64,000 bases of DNA from Streptosporangiaceae bacterium NEAU-GS5 (GTDB lineage Bacteria; Actinomycetota; Actinomycetes; Streptosporangiales; Streptosporangiaceae): positions 310,001 through 374,000 of the forward strand of contig JAGFNW010000002.1 of the NCBI GenBank assembly GCA_017592665.1, read 5' to 3'. Position numbers and translations under genes: made by a program. Of the stretch, positions 47,754 to 57,995 are shown one piece after another. Below the pieces are notes generated by a model. It did no database searches. It worked only from the letters and a program-made list of their open reading frames with translations, and had not been told where the DNA came from. Numbering within the stretch: position 1 is the stretch's first letter; every line of letters begins with the position of its first letter.

Positions 47754-47879
47754 GCCGTCAGACTACAGGCCACAGGTCCAGCCCACGGGGATCGCGGCCG
47801 ACCTCATTTACCTGGCATACCAGCTCATAGGGACCTCACTACCTCGGCGGCCGGTTCGGGGCCGGATACCCTCGGATGC

Positions 47880-48944
47880 ATGACCGCTCCGGCCTCCCCC
47901 CTCGATCAGGTCCGCCCGGAGGTGGACCGCGTGCTCCAGGTCTTCCTGGAACGCCAGCGGTATCACTTCGAGGATCCCGATCTGATGCCACTCCACACGG
48001 CGGCGGTGGATTTCATCGCGGCCGGAAAGCGGCTCCGCCCGGCGTTCTGCTACTGGGGCTGGCGTGGCACCAGCGGCAGCGACGAGCCCGGCCTCTATCA
48101 CGCGGCCGCCGCCCTGGAGCTGCTGCAGGCGAGCGCGCTGGTGCACGACGACGTGATGGACGCGAGCGACCTTCGCCGGGGCATGCCGGCCGCGCATCGG
48201 AGGTTCGAGACCCTGCACGCGACCGCCGGATGGACCGGGTCCGCCCGGCACTTCGGCGAGGGCGCGGCCGTGCTGCTCGGCAACCTGTTCCTGGTCTGGT
48301 CGGGCGAGCTGTGGCACTCCAGCCTCCTGCCGGCGCTGCGGGCGGCCCAGCCGCTGTTCGACCACATGCGCACCGAGCTGATGTGCGGCCAATACCTCGA
48401 TCTGCTGGAGCAGGCCCACGGCGACGACACCACGTTCGACAGCGCGCTTCGGGTCGCGCTCTACAAGAGCGGCAAATACTCGGTGGAGCAGCCTCTACGG
48501 CTTGGCCTGGTGCTCGGCGCGGGCGGGCAGCACCCGTGGATCGACCGGTTCTGCGCGCGCTACGGCCAGAAGATCGGCATCGCCTTCCAGCTCCGCGACG
48601 ACGTGCTCGGGGTGTTCGGCGATCCGGCCGAGACCGGCAAGCCCGCGGGCGACGACCTCCGCGAGGGCAAGCGGACCATGCTCGTGCAGCGCACGCTGGC
48701 GGCGGCCACGCCGGCCCAGGCCGAGGCCGTGCGGAGCCGGCTGGGCGACCCCGAGCTCGACGAGAAGGGCGTCGACCTGCTGCGCTCGGTGATGCTGGAG
48801 ACCGGCGCGCTGGGCGAGTGCGAGGAGATGATCAAGCGCTATCTCGACGACGCGCTGCGCTCGCTCGAGCACGCCCCGATCTCCATCGAGGCCCGCACGG
48901 CGCTGGCCTCCCTCGCCGTCGCCGCCACCTCGCGCCGCTCCTGA
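47880..48944 (+). CDS. Polyprenyl (geranylgeranyl-type) diphosphate synthase
   Basis: 354 residues, trans-isoprenyl diphosphate synthase. First Asp-rich motif HDDVMDASDLRRG, second FQLRDDVLGVFGD, plus GKRLRPAFCYWGW. The residues before the first DDxxD are small (LLQASALV), suggesting a C20 or longer product (IdsA2-like), but chain length cannot be set by eye. Leaderless: TACCCT 7 nt before ATG 47880. The last codons (ATSRRS, stop) are duplicated downstream. Confidence 0.92.
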   Translation: MTAPASPLDQVRPEVDRVLQVFLERQRYHFEDPDLMPLHTAAVDFIAAGKRLRPAFCYWGWRGTSGSDEPGLYHAAAALELLQASALVHDDVMDASDLRRGMPAAHRRFETLHATAGWTGSARHFGEGAAVLLGNLFLVWSGELWHSSLLPALRAAQPLFDHMRTELMCGQYLDLLEQAHGDDTTFDSALRVALYKSGKYSVEQPLRLGLVLGAGGQHPWIDRFCARYGQKIGIAFQLRDDVLGVFGDPAETGKPAGDDLREGKRTMLVQRTLAAATPAQAEAVRSRLGDPELDEKGVDLLRSVMLETGALGECEEMIKRYLDDALRSLEHAPISIEARTALASLAVAATSRRS

Positions 48945-49056
48945 AGCCGCCTCGCGCCACCTCGCGCCGCTCCTGATCCAGGCCGCCCCTTCGTGGCCCT
49001 GAAGCCGTGTCACGCCACCTCGCGCCATTCCTGATCCAGGCGCCCGTCGTGGTCCC
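48941..49056. repeat. 58-bp direct repeat after the polyprenyl synthase gene
   Basis: Two imperfect 58-bp copies (48941-48998, 48999-49056). Each contains GCCACCTCGCGCCGCTCCTGA or a near copy, which is also the end of the synthase gene (48924-48944), so that tail occurs three times (48924, 48956, 49014). Confidence 0.9.
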
Positions 49057-49100
49057 GTGAGGCCGCGTCTCCGTTTGTCCCTGAACCGGCCTCGCGGCGT

Positions 49101-49745
49101 TCAGACGGCGGCGAGGCGGGTGGCGAAGGCGCGTGCGGCGGCGCCAGGGTCGGAGGCGTCGGTGATGGCGCGTACGACCACGACGCGGCGCACGCCGTAG
49201 GCGATGACCTCGTCCAGGTTGGACAGGTCGACGCCGCCGATCCCGAACCACGGGCGCGGGCCCAGGGTGGCGGCGTGGCGAAGCAGTTGCGGGCCCGGGG
49301 CCGGACGCCCGGCCTTCGTGGGCGTCGGCCAGATGGGCCCGCAACAGTAGTAGTCGACGCCCTCCTCTACGGCCGCGAGCGACGCCTCGTCGGCCGAGTG
49401 CGTGGATCGGCCGATGAGCACGTCCGGGCCGAGGATCGCGCGCGCGACCGGCACCGGCAGGTCGTCCTGCCCGAGGTGAAGGATGTCGGGACGGCTCCCC
49501 GACGCCCTGCTCGCGTACGCGATGTCGGCGCGATCGTTGACCGCGAGCAGTGCGCCGTGCCGATCGCAGGCCGCACGGAACTCTTCCAGCAACTCCAGCT
49601 CCTGGCGGGCCTCAAGGCCCTTATCCCGGAGTTGGACGATGTCGACACCGTTCGCGAGAACCGCGTCGAGGAAGTCCGTGAGGTCACCGCGACCTCGCCG
49701 GCCGTCGGTGCAGAGATACAGCCGGGCGTCGGATAGCCGTTTCAC
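49101..49745 (-). CDS. thiE: Thiamine-phosphate synthase
   Basis: 214 residues, TIM barrel joining the pyrimidine and thiazole halves of thiamine. Motifs: [70 protein letters not shown], and [18 protein letters not shown] at 49745, 4 bp from the Rv2175c-like gene on the same strand. It lies apart from the thiOSG operon, which is on the other strand about 2 kb away. Confidence 0.95.
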   Translation of the reverse strand: MKRLSDARLYLCTDGRRGRGDLTDFLDAVLANGVDIVQLRDKGLEARQELELLEEFRAACDRHGALLAVNDRADIAYASRASGSRPDILHLGQDDLPVPVARAILGPDVLIGRSTHSADEASLAAVEEGVDYYCCGPIWPTPTKAGRPAPGPQLLRHAATLGPRPWFGIGGVDLSNLDEVIAYGVRRVVVVRAITDASDPGAAARAFATRLAAV

Positions 49746-49749
49746 GGCA

Positions 49750-50124
49750 TCAGAATGCCAGGGCCTGCGCCCTCCGCTTCACTTCGGTGTGCCGCCCGGC
49801 CACGATGGCGTCCATAGGCGAACCTGGCAGGGACTCGTCGGGCGTGAACAGCCAGCGGATCGACTCGAGCTCGTCGTAGCCGCAGTCGGCCAGCACGGTG
49901 AGCGTGCCGGGCAGACCCTTGATCACGTCGTTTCCGGCCAGGAACAGCGCGGGGATCTGAGGCTCGCCGCTCGACCTGCGAACGCCGACGAGCTTCTTGT
50001 CCTTGATGAGCTGCTTGGTGCGTCCTGCGCTGAGACCGAGGCGGTCAGCCACCTCCGAGAGCGAGAGCCATTCCCCCACTAGCTGGTCGGTCTCTCGGTC
50101 GATCTGCGCAACAGAAAGTGTCAC
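49750..50124 (-). CDS. Rv2175c-family winged-helix DNA-binding protein
   Basis: 124 residues. Helix-turn-helix [20 protein letters not shown], then a wing region ([18 protein letters not shown]) and [21 protein letters not shown], all as in M. tuberculosis Rv2175c. In that organism the DNA-binding activity of Rv2175c is controlled by phosphorylation by the adjacent kinase PknL; a PknL-like kinase lies about 3.7 kb away here. The N-terminal Thr2 offers a possible phospho-acceptor, as in the mycobacterial protein (inference). Confidence 0.9.
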   Translation of the reverse strand: MTLSVAQIDRETDQLVGEWLSLSEVADRLGLSAGRTKQLIKDKKLVGVRRSSGEPQIPALFLAGNDVIKGLPGTLTVLADCGYDELESIRWLFTPDESLPGSPMDAIVAGRHTEVKRRAQALAF

Positions 50125-50167
50125 GGATCCAGGATTACCACATGGCCCCCGTCACCAAACACGGCCA

Positions 50168-51334
50168 TTAGGACACAGTGCAGTCACGCAGTGTTACACC
50201 AGGATCCGCGAGCCGTACAGGATCGACACGCTGGCCGCCCTCGATGAGGCGGCGGCCCTGCAGAAGGTCACGCGGACGGTCGACCGTAAGGATTGCGGAA
50301 AGACGATTGGTGCTGGTCAGCCAGCATGCCGACCACTTGTCCCCACGCGGGTCGCCGCGCAGCAGAAGATAGGAGTCGGCGTGGTGCCCGGCGTACTGCA
50401 CCATGCGGTCGAATTGTTCTGACCAGAAATACGGCACGGGATCGTAAACGGCGGACTCGCCCAGCAAAGCCGCCGCGGCCGTGTCGGGCGCGCCGAGCGC
50501 GGTGTCCCAGTGCTCGACCCGCATGCGCCGCCGGAATCGGCGCGAATACCAGTTGGCGCAGTCGCCGACGGCGACGACGTTGGGCAGGGTCGTGCGCAGG
50601 TGCTCGTCGACGACCACGCCGTTGTCGAGGGCGATCGCCGAGCCCCGCAGCCATTCGACGGCGGGCCGCACGCCGACGCCGCTGACCACCACGTCGGCGG
50701 CGATCTTCTCGCCGGTCACCAGCGTGAGGCCGTCCGGGTCGACCGTCCCGACCATGGCGCCGAGCCGCAGCTCGATGCCGGCCTCCGCATACCAGGGAAT
50801 CGTGTGGTGGCCGACCGGCAGCGCGTTCGCCAGCGGCGCGTCGGCGGCCTCGACGACGGTCACCTCGCAGCCGGCCTTGGCCGCCGCGGTGGCCACCTCG
50901 GCCCCGATCCATCCCGCGCCGACGATCACGACCCGGGCGCCGGGAATGAACCGGGCGCGCAGCGCGAGCGCGTCGTCGATGGTGCGCAGCACGTGCTGGG
51001 GACCGTCGCCACGCAGCTGGATAGGGCGGGCGCCGGTGGCGATGACCAGCCCGTCGTAGTCGAGCTCGCCTTCGGTGGTCTCGATCACGCCATCTCTGAG
51101 GCCCTTCGCGGCGACCCCGAGAAGCAGATCGACCTCGAGGGCGTCGAGATCGGAGTCGACGACGGTCGAATCGGCGCCTCCCAGCAGCACGGCCTTGGAA
51201 AGAGGTGGCCGATCATAGGGACGATGTGTTTCCTCGCCGATGAGTGTGATCCGGCCCTCGAACCCGTGGGCGCGTAGCGCCTCCACGCTTCGGACTCCCG
51301 CGAGCCCGGCTCCTGCCACGACGACGTGATCCAC
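50168..51334 (-). CDS. FAD/NAD(P)-dependent oxidoreductase (ferredoxin reductase-like)
   Basis: 388 residues. Two dinucleotide folds: FAD GAGLAGVRSVEALRAHGFEG at the N-terminus and NAD(P) VVIVGAGWIGAEVATAAAKA around residue 135; FAD-site VVAVGDCANWY. The C-terminal reductase domain with YFWSEQFDRMVQYAG is typical of ferredoxin/rubredoxin reductases of aromatic dioxygenase systems. No ferredoxin or oxygenase gene is nearby. Divergent from the thiamine operon; link to thiamine unknown. Confidence 0.9.
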   Translation of the reverse strand: MDHVVVAGAGLAGVRSVEALRAHGFEGRITLIGEETHRPYDRPPLSKAVLLGGADSTVVDSDLDALEVDLLLGVAAKGLRDGVIETTEGELDYDGLVIATGARPIQLRGDGPQHVLRTIDDALALRARFIPGARVVIVGAGWIGAEVATAAAKAGCEVTVVEAADAPLANALPVGHHTIPWYAEAGIELRLGAMVGTVDPDGLTLVTGEKIAADVVVSGVGVRPAVEWLRGSAIALDNGVVVDEHLRTTLPNVVAVGDCANWYSRRFRRRMRVEHWDTALGAPDTAAAALLGESAVYDPVPYFWSEQFDRMVQYAGHHADSYLLLRGDPRGDKWSACWLTSTNRLSAILTVDRPRDLLQGRRLIEGGQRVDPVRLADPGVTLRDCTVS

Positions 51335-51403
51335 GCACTGACCGTAGATTACCGACAGCGCCTCAGGCCAATGGAGATTCGGTTACGAATTGGCGAAGTA
51401 GGG

Positions 51404-51432
51404 CGCACAACAGCCCATCCGGGTGTTGTGCG
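51404..51432. promoter_or_regulatory. Inverted repeat in the oxidoreductase-thiO gap
   Basis: CGCACAACA-N11-TGTTGTGCG, 9-bp perfect arms, midway between divergent genes. Possible operator or small hairpin. A TAGAGT at 51525-51530 may be the -10 of the thi operon. Confidence 0.4.
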
Positions 51433-51543
51433 GCGCGCCCGATATCACGACCAAAATGCTTCAGATTAAGACTATCGCCGCGACCGACAAGGTTCGCCCG
51501 GGGCATAGATCGGCGGACGGGCACTAGAGTGGAAAAACAGAAC

Positions 51544-51651
51544 GCACGGGAGTCCGGCGAGCCGGGCTGAGAGGAGAGTGCAGGGCGTTTCGCGCGTCCA
51601 CGGCTCTCGACCGTTGGTGACCTGATCCGGATCATGCCGGCGAAGGGAGCG
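51544..51651 (+). promoter_or_regulatory. TPP riboswitch (THI element)
   Basis: Conserved blocks in order: ACGGGAGTCC, CCGGGCTGAGAGG, GACCTGATCCGGATCATGCC, GGCGAAGGGAGCG. The aptamer ends 5 nt before the thiO start and its closing strand AAGGGAG is also the Shine-Dalgarno, so TPP binding should block translation directly. Confidence 0.95.
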
Positions 51652-51655
51652 ACGC

Positions 51656-52737
51656 ATGGCTTACGACGTGGCCGTCGTGGGCGGCGGAGTGATCGGGCTC
51701 GCGGTGGCGTGGCGCACGGCCCAGCGAGGCCTGTCGGTCGCCCTCGTGGATCCCGATCCCGGCAGTGGGGCCTCGCACGCCTCCGCGGGGATGCTCGCCC
51801 CGGTCAGCGAGGTGACCTACACCGAGGAGCCGCTGCTGCGGCTGGGCCTCGCCTCGCTGCGCCTGTGGCCCGCCTTCCGCGAGGAGCTGGAGGAGGCCGG
51901 CCGGCAGAGCCTCGACCACCGCTCCGACGGCACGCTCAGCGTCGCGTACGGTCCCGACGACCTTGCCTATCTGTCGGATCTCGCCGACTTCGAACAGGCC
52001 CTGGGCCTCAAGGTGGAGCGGCTGACGGGCCGTGAGTGCCGGGCCTATGAGCCGATGCTGTCTCCTCTGGTGCGTGGCGGGCTGCTGGCCGGAGACGACG
52101 CCTGGGTGAACCCCCGCCGCGTGGTGCGCGCCCTGCTCACCGCCTTCTCCGGCGTGGTCGTGCGGGGCCGGGCGACCGGCCTGATCCGGGCCGGCGGCGC
52201 GGTCACCGGCGTGCGCACGGAAGGCGCCGTGGTGGCCGCCGAGACCGTTGTGGTGGCGGCCGGGGCCTGGTCGCCCACGCTCGTGCCCGAGCTTCCCATC
52301 CGGCCCGTCAAGGGCCAGATCCTGCGCCTGCGCGGCGCTCCCGGCTTCCTCACCCGGTGCGTGCGTGGAACCGTGCACGGCTCCCCCGCCTATCTCGTGC
52401 CACGCGGCGACGGCGAGATCACGGTCGGGGCGACGGTCGAGGAGCTGGGGTTCGACGGCCGGGTGACCGCGGGCGGCGTCTACGAGCTGCTGCGCGACGC
52501 GCGTGAGCTGGTGCCCGGCGTGACCGAGCTCGAGCTGGCCGAGACGACGACCGGTTTTCGCCCTGGCACGCCCGACAATCTGCCTCTCATAGGATTCACC
52601 GAGGTCAAGGGCCTCTATGTGGCGACGGGGCACCACCGGGGCGGCGTGCTGATGGCTCCGGTGACAGCGGAGGCGGTGGCCGCTCAACTGGCCGGCGAAG
52701 GCGACGGGCTCGGGCCGTGCGATCCAGGGAGGTTCGC

Positions 52738-52741
<4 letters not shown>
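51656..52741 (+). CDS. thiO: Glycine oxidase ThiO
   Basis: 361 residues, DAAO-type flavoenzyme oxidising glycine to iminoglycine for thiazole formation. FAD motif VAVVGGGVIGLAVAWRTAQR, GASHASAGMLAPVSE, and FRPGTPDNLPLIG plus GHHRGGVLMAPVTAE at the C-terminus. First gene under the TPP riboswitch; overlaps thiS by 4 bp. It may equally be called a glycine/D-amino acid oxidase, but position decides for ThiO. Confidence 0.94.
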
Positions 52742-53719
<978 letters not shown>

Positions 53720-53815
53720 GCCACATGAGCCACCCTGAATCACGGAGGAGCGATCCAACAGGCCGAATCGGTCTCGGTTTGGGACTGTCAGGCCTTGCGG
53801 ATAGCAAATCACCCG

Positions 53816-53831
53816 TAAACTCAGGCGGGTG
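53816..53831 (+). promoter_or_regulatory. Leaderless promoter of pknL
   Basis: TAAACT (53816-53821) is followed after exactly 7 nt by the GTG start, so transcription probably begins on the start codon. No Shine-Dalgarno is present at a usable distance. Confidence 0.6.
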
Positions 53832-55742
53832 GACACGACGCTAACCGACCCGCTCATAGGGCAGTTGCTCGATGGGCGCTACCGCGTCGAGTCCCGGATC
53901 GCCCGGGGTGGCATGGCCTCCGTATACCTGGCTCTGGACGTCCGGCTCGACCGCACGGTCGCCCTCAAGGTGATGCACCGATCGCTCGCCGAGGATCCGC
54001 AGTTCGTCCAGCGGTTCATCGGCGAGGCGAAGTCGGTCGCCTCCCTGTCGCATCCCAATGTCGTGCACGTGTTCGACCAGGGAACCGACGGGGATCACGT
54101 CTACTTGTCGATGGAGCACGTGCCCGGCCAGACGCTGCGCGACCTGATGCGCGAGCGGGGCCGGCTGCCGGCCCGCGACGCGCTGGAGATCATGATCCCG
54201 GTGCTGGCCGCGCTCGGCGCGGCCCACCAGACCGGGCTGATCCATCGCGACGTCAAGCCGGAGAACATCCTGATCTCCGGTGACGGCCGGGTGAAGGTGG
54301 CCGACTTCGGGCTGGCCCGGGCGCTGGAGGCGTCACACCAGACCAAGACCGGCGTGATGATCGGCACCATCGGCTACATGTCGCCCGAGCAGGTGACGGC
54401 CGGCACGGCCGACGCCCGAAGCGACGTCTACGCGGCCGGCATCATGCTGTTCGAGATGCTGACGGGCGAGCCGCCCTACAACGGCGAGACGCCCATGTCG
54501 GTCGCCTACCGGCACGTCCACGACTCGGTGCCGGCCCCGTCGGCGCTCGCGCCCGAAACGCCGCAGCAGCTCGACGTGCTGGTCCAGACGGCCACCGACC
54601 GCGATCCCGCGGGGCGCTATCCCGACGCGCAGGCCATGCTGGTGGCCGCGGTCGAGGCGCACCGCCTGCTGGCCCGTCTCGGCCCCATGCCGGTCACCGG
54701 GGCGCACGCCGCGCTGCCGCCCACCGCGTCCACGTCGGGAGCGCACACAGCGCCCCCGCCGTACGGTCACACCCTGATCCAGCCGCGCGGGGCGATCCCG
54801 ACCACGCCTGCCGTGGCGGCGGGCATCAAGCGGCTGCGCCGCCACTGGTTCATCGTGGCCCTGGCGGTCGCCATGGTCGGCGGCATCGTCTACAGCGGAT
54901 GGTGGTTCTCTCAGGGCCGCTACATCCAGGTGCCGGACCTGCTCGGGCAGAACATCAAGGCCGCGCAGCAGCAGGCGCTGAAGTCCGGCTTCAAGGTGGT
55001 CGTCGGCAAGGCCCGCTTTGACGAGAAGGTGGCCAAAGACCTCGTCCTCGACATCTCTCCGAGCGCCAACAGTGAGGTCGAGAAGGGCGCGCAGCTGACG
55101 CTCATCCCCTCGGGCGGGCCGGAGACCATCCCCGTGCCCAAGGTGGAGAATCTGTCGGAGGCCGACGCCCGGGTGAAGCTCGCCGACGCGGGCCTCACGG
55201 TCTCGCGGGTCAGCAAGTCGCCGAGCGACACGGTCGCGCGCGGGCTGGTCATCAAGACCGACCCGATCGTCGGCAAGCGGGTCAGGAAGGGCTCCGCGAT
55301 CAAGCTGATCGTCAGCATGGGCCTGGTCATGCCCGACATGAGCGGCCTGCCCCGCGATCAGGCCGAGAAGCTGCTGAGCGACAAGGGCTTCCAGGTCTCG
55401 ATCGACGAGGTGACCGACGACCACGAGCCGGGCACGGTCATCGCGCAGGATCCGGCGGGCGGCACCCCGGTCGAGGCCGGCGTTCCGGTCCATCTGACGG
55501 TGTCCACCGGTCCCGAGACCGGCTTCCAGTGGCCGTGGGACAACAACGACGGCTCGCAGCCGCAGCCCGACTTCGTCAACGTGCCCGACGTGCGGCTGAA
55601 GTCCTTGGGCGACGCCACGCGCGAGTTACAGGCCGCCGGGTTCGGCGTGAAGGCGCGCAAGCTGTTCGGCGGCCAGCGTGTGGTTGGCGAGCGCCCGACG
55701 GGTCAGGCGCCGCAGGGCTCCAAGATCACCATCTGGTATTGA
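53829..55742 (+). CDS. pknL: Ser/Thr protein kinase with four PASTA domains (PknL-like)
   Basis: 637 residues. Kinase domain about 16-280: glycine loop RIARGGMASVYLALD, VALKVMH Lys, catalytic HRDVKPENIL, DFGLA, and GTIGYMSPEQ. A Pro/Thr-rich juxtamembrane stretch is followed by one transmembrane helix near 339-360 (WFIVALAVAMVGGIVYSGWW) and four extracellular PASTA repeats starting near 366, 434, 498 and 583. PASTA domains sense muropeptides/lipid II, so it probably couples cell-wall state to phosphorylation. The gene order (metF, polyprenyl synthase, Rv2175c-like, kinase) matches M. tuberculosis pknL (Rv2176), although that kinase lacks PASTA domains as far as I recall. Confidence 0.93.
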   Translation: MDTTLTDPLIGQLLDGRYRVESRIARGGMASVYLALDVRLDRTVALKVMHRSLAEDPQFVQRFIGEAKSVASLSHPNVVHVFDQGTDGDHVYLSMEHVPGQTLRDLMRERGRLPARDALEIMIPVLAALGAAHQTGLIHRDVKPENILISGDGRVKVADFGLARALEASHQTKTGVMIGTIGYMSPEQVTAGTADARSDVYAAGIMLFEMLTGEPPYNGETPMSVAYRHVHDSVPAPSALAPETPQQLDVLVQTATDRDPAGRYPDAQAMLVAAVEAHRLLARLGPMPVTGAHAALPPTASTSGAHTAPPPYGHTLIQPRGAIPTTPAVAAGIKRLRRHWFIVALAVAMVGGIVYSGWWFSQGRYIQVPDLLGQNIKAAQQQALKSGFKVVVGKARFDEKVAKDLVLDISPSANSEVEKGAQLTLIPSGGPETIPVPKVENLSEADARVKLADAGLTVSRVSKSPSDTVARGLVIKTDPIVGKRVRKGSAIKLIVSMGLVMPDMSGLPRDQAEKLLSDKGFQVSIDEVTDDHEPGTVIAQDPAGGTPVEAGVPVHLTVSTGPETGFQWPWDNNDGSQPQPDFVNVPDVRLKSLGDATRELQAAGFGVKARKLFGGQRVVGERPTGQAPQGSKITIWY

Positions 55743-56706
55743 TCTTTTGCACCGCCTCGGGCGTGAGCGTGCCGAGCAGGCGCAGGCGGGCCAGGCCGCC
55801 GTCCGGATAGATGTCGAGCCGGACGGCGACCGCCTCGCGATCACTGTCGAGGCGGAATCGGTGCCGCGTGTCGGGGTGCAGCCGGGTCTTGTCCAGCAGG
55901 GCGAATTCGCCCCCGTCGGCCTCGATGCCGGTGAGCGCGGCCCAGCCGGGGGCGTTGTGCACGAGATTGCGGGTGTCGAGCTCGGCGACCTGGATCCGGC
56001 CGGCTCCGGCGAGCCGTACGACGAGCCAGTCGTTGCCGTCGTCGCGGCGGCGCGCGGTCTCCCAGCCCTCGGCCTGGTTGCGCGCCTCGCCGGAGGCGAT
56101 CACGTTGTTCGGCGCCGAATAGAACTCGTCGGAGCAGGCGGTGACCAGCCCACCGTTCTCCAGGGCCGCGAGATCGATCGTGAGCCCGCTCAGATACGCC
56201 GGATCGGGGATCACATCTCCGTGCACGCGCAGCCGGGCCACCCCGCCGTCGGGGTAGATGTTCAGGCGCACATGGGTGAACCGGCGTTCGTCGCTGACGC
56301 CGAAGTGGTGGTGGGCGTCACCGCTCAGCAGGCTGCGCGGGACGATCTCCACCCAGCCGGTCAGCTCGTCGGCCGTCGGGTGGCCGTCGACCGCGCAGGC
56401 CTCGACCGAGGCGTACGGCGGGAAGTTGCCCTTGAACCACGCCGTGTCGATGATGACGCCGTGGATGACCCCGGGCATGCCCAGCCGCACCACGGCCCAG
56501 TCGTGGCCGGGGGTGCGCCTGCGGCGCGTCTCCCATCCGTCGTAGACCTGGCCTTTCCCGCCGAACGTCTTGGGCGAGAAGACCGGCCGGCCCGGCCGGA
56601 TGAGCGCCTCTTTCTCGGCGAACGACTCGTCGCTCGCCGCGATCACGCTTCCCCCGCAGTTCCGCGCCGCGAGATCGGGCCACTTCTCATGATCCTGCCT
56701 GTTCAC
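55726..56706 (-). CDS. alc: Allantoicase
   Basis: 326 residues made of two similar halves: NCGGSVIAASDESFAEKEAL ... YDGWETRRRR and NGGLVTACSDEFYSAPNNVI ... AEGWETARRR, each ending in IYPDGG(V/L)ARLR. Hydrolyses allantoate to ureidoglycolate and urea. GTG 56706 overlaps the allB stop by 4 bp; the longer frame into allB is spurious. Last gene of the ureide operon; its 3' end overlaps convergent pknL by 17 bp. Confidence 0.94.
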   Translation of the reverse strand: MNRQDHEKWPDLAARNCGGSVIAASDESFAEKEALIRPGRPVFSPKTFGGKGQVYDGWETRRRRTPGHDWAVVRLGMPGVIHGVIIDTAWFKGNFPPYASVEACAVDGHPTADELTGWVEIVPRSLLSGDAHHHFGVSDERRFTHVRLNIYPDGGVARLRVHGDVIPDPAYLSGLTIDLAALENGGLVTACSDEFYSAPNNVIASGEARNQAEGWETARRRDDGNDWLVVRLAGAGRIQVAELDTRNLVHNAPGWAALTGIEADGGEFALLDKTRLHPDTRHRFRLDSDREAVAVRLDIYPDGGLARLRLLGTLTPEAVQKINTRW

Positions 56707-57995
56707 ATCAGTAGCCTTCCCCTCGGCGCGCCGCCTATCGGTGTCCCGCGCAGCCACGTCTGCCTGACCACGCCCGTCAGCGTCGCGCCGTGATATGGCG
56801 AAACCGGGTTCTTGTGGTGCAGCTCCGCCACATCCACCACAAATGATGCCTCTGGGTCGAAGGCCACGAGATCGGCGTCCCGCCCCGGCTCGATGGCCCC
56901 TTTGCCCGCCAATCCGACCAGGCCCGCCGGACCGGCGGCCATCCAGCGGACGACGTCGGCCAGGCCGTGGCCGCGCTCGCGCGCCGAGGTCCACACGGCC
57001 GGCAACCCGACCTGCAGTGAGGCGATCCCGCCCCAGGCCGCCGCGAAGTCGGGCGTCTTGAGATCCGGCGTGGACGGCGAGTGGTCGGACACGATCCCCA
57101 TCAGCACGCCCTCCGCGAGCGCCGCCCACAGGGCGTCCTGGTTGGCCGCCTCACGGATGGGCGGGCAGCACTTGTAGGCGGGGCCGGTGACGGCCTCGGC
57201 CGCGAGCGTCAGGTAATGCGGGCAGGTCTCCGCGGTGATCCGCAGGCCCGCGCGCTGGGCGGCGCGCAGCGGCTCGACGCACGCCGCCGCCGACACATGG
57301 ACGATGTGGGCACGCGCGCCCGTTTCGCGTACGGCGTCGATGACCCGCTCGACGGCACGGCGCTCGGCGTCCTGCGGCCGCGATGCCAAGAAATCGGGAT
57401 ATGTCGGGCCGACGGGGTCGATGAGCGAGCCGGGATCCTCGGCGTGCACGATCAGCAGGCCGTCGAAGCGCGCCAGTTCGGCCAGCGCCGCGCGGAGCTC
57501 GGCATCGGAGAGCGCGGGGAACTCCTCCACCCCTGACGGGGAAAGGAAGCACTTCACCCCGAACACCCCGGCCTCGTGGAGAGCGCGCAGCCCGCCCAGG
57601 TTCTCCGGGATCGCGCCGCCCCAGAAGCCCACGTCGACCCAGCACTGCCCGGCCGCGGTCGTCCGCTTGATCTCCAGCGCCTCGGGCGTGACGGTCGGCG
57701 GCAGGGAGTTGAGCGGCATGTCGACGATGGTCGTCACTCCCCCGGCCGCGGCCGCCCGGGTGGCCGTGGCGAAGCCCTCCCAATGCGTCCGGCCGGGCTC
57801 GTTGACGTGGACGTGCGTGTCGACGAGGCCCGGCAGCAGGGCCACCTCGCCGAGATCGACCTGCTCGGCCTCGAACCGGGCGTCGTAGGCGTGCAGCCCG
57901 GCGATCCGCCCGTCCCGCACGGCCACGGCCGCCGGCCCCACCCCGCCGGGCGTGACCGTACGGCGCGACCGCACGACCAGGTCAGCCTCGCTCAA
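56703..57995 (-). CDS. allB: Allantoinase
   Basis: 430 residues, amidohydrolase opening the allantoin ring. Metal ligands in GLVDTHVHVNEPGRTHWEGF, carboxylated-Lys region GVFGVKCFLSPSG, later IVHAEDPG, IVHVSAAACVEP, and SDHSPSTPDLK. Distinguished from dihydroorotase by HVHVNEPGRT-E and its neighbours. Overlaps the glycerate kinase gene by 14 bp. Confidence 0.95.
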   Translation of the reverse strand: MSEADLVVRSRRTVTPGGVGPAAVAVRDGRIAGLHAYDARFEAEQVDLGEVALLPGLVDTHVHVNEPGRTHWEGFATATRAAAAGGVTTIVDMPLNSLPPTVTPEALEIKRTTAAGQCWVDVGFWGGAIPENLGGLRALHEAGVFGVKCFLSPSGVEEFPALSDAELRAALAELARFDGLLIVHAEDPGSLIDPVGPTYPDFLASRPQDAERRAVERVIDAVRETGARAHIVHVSAAACVEPLRAAQRAGLRITAETCPHYLTLAAEAVTGPAYKCCPPIREAANQDALWAALAEGVLMGIVSDHSPSTPDLKTPDFAAAWGGIASLQVGLPAVWTSARERGHGLADVVRWMAAGPAGLVGLAGKGAIEPGRDADLVAFDPEASFVVDVAELHHKNPVSPYHGATLTGVVRQTWLRGTPIGGAPRGRLLM

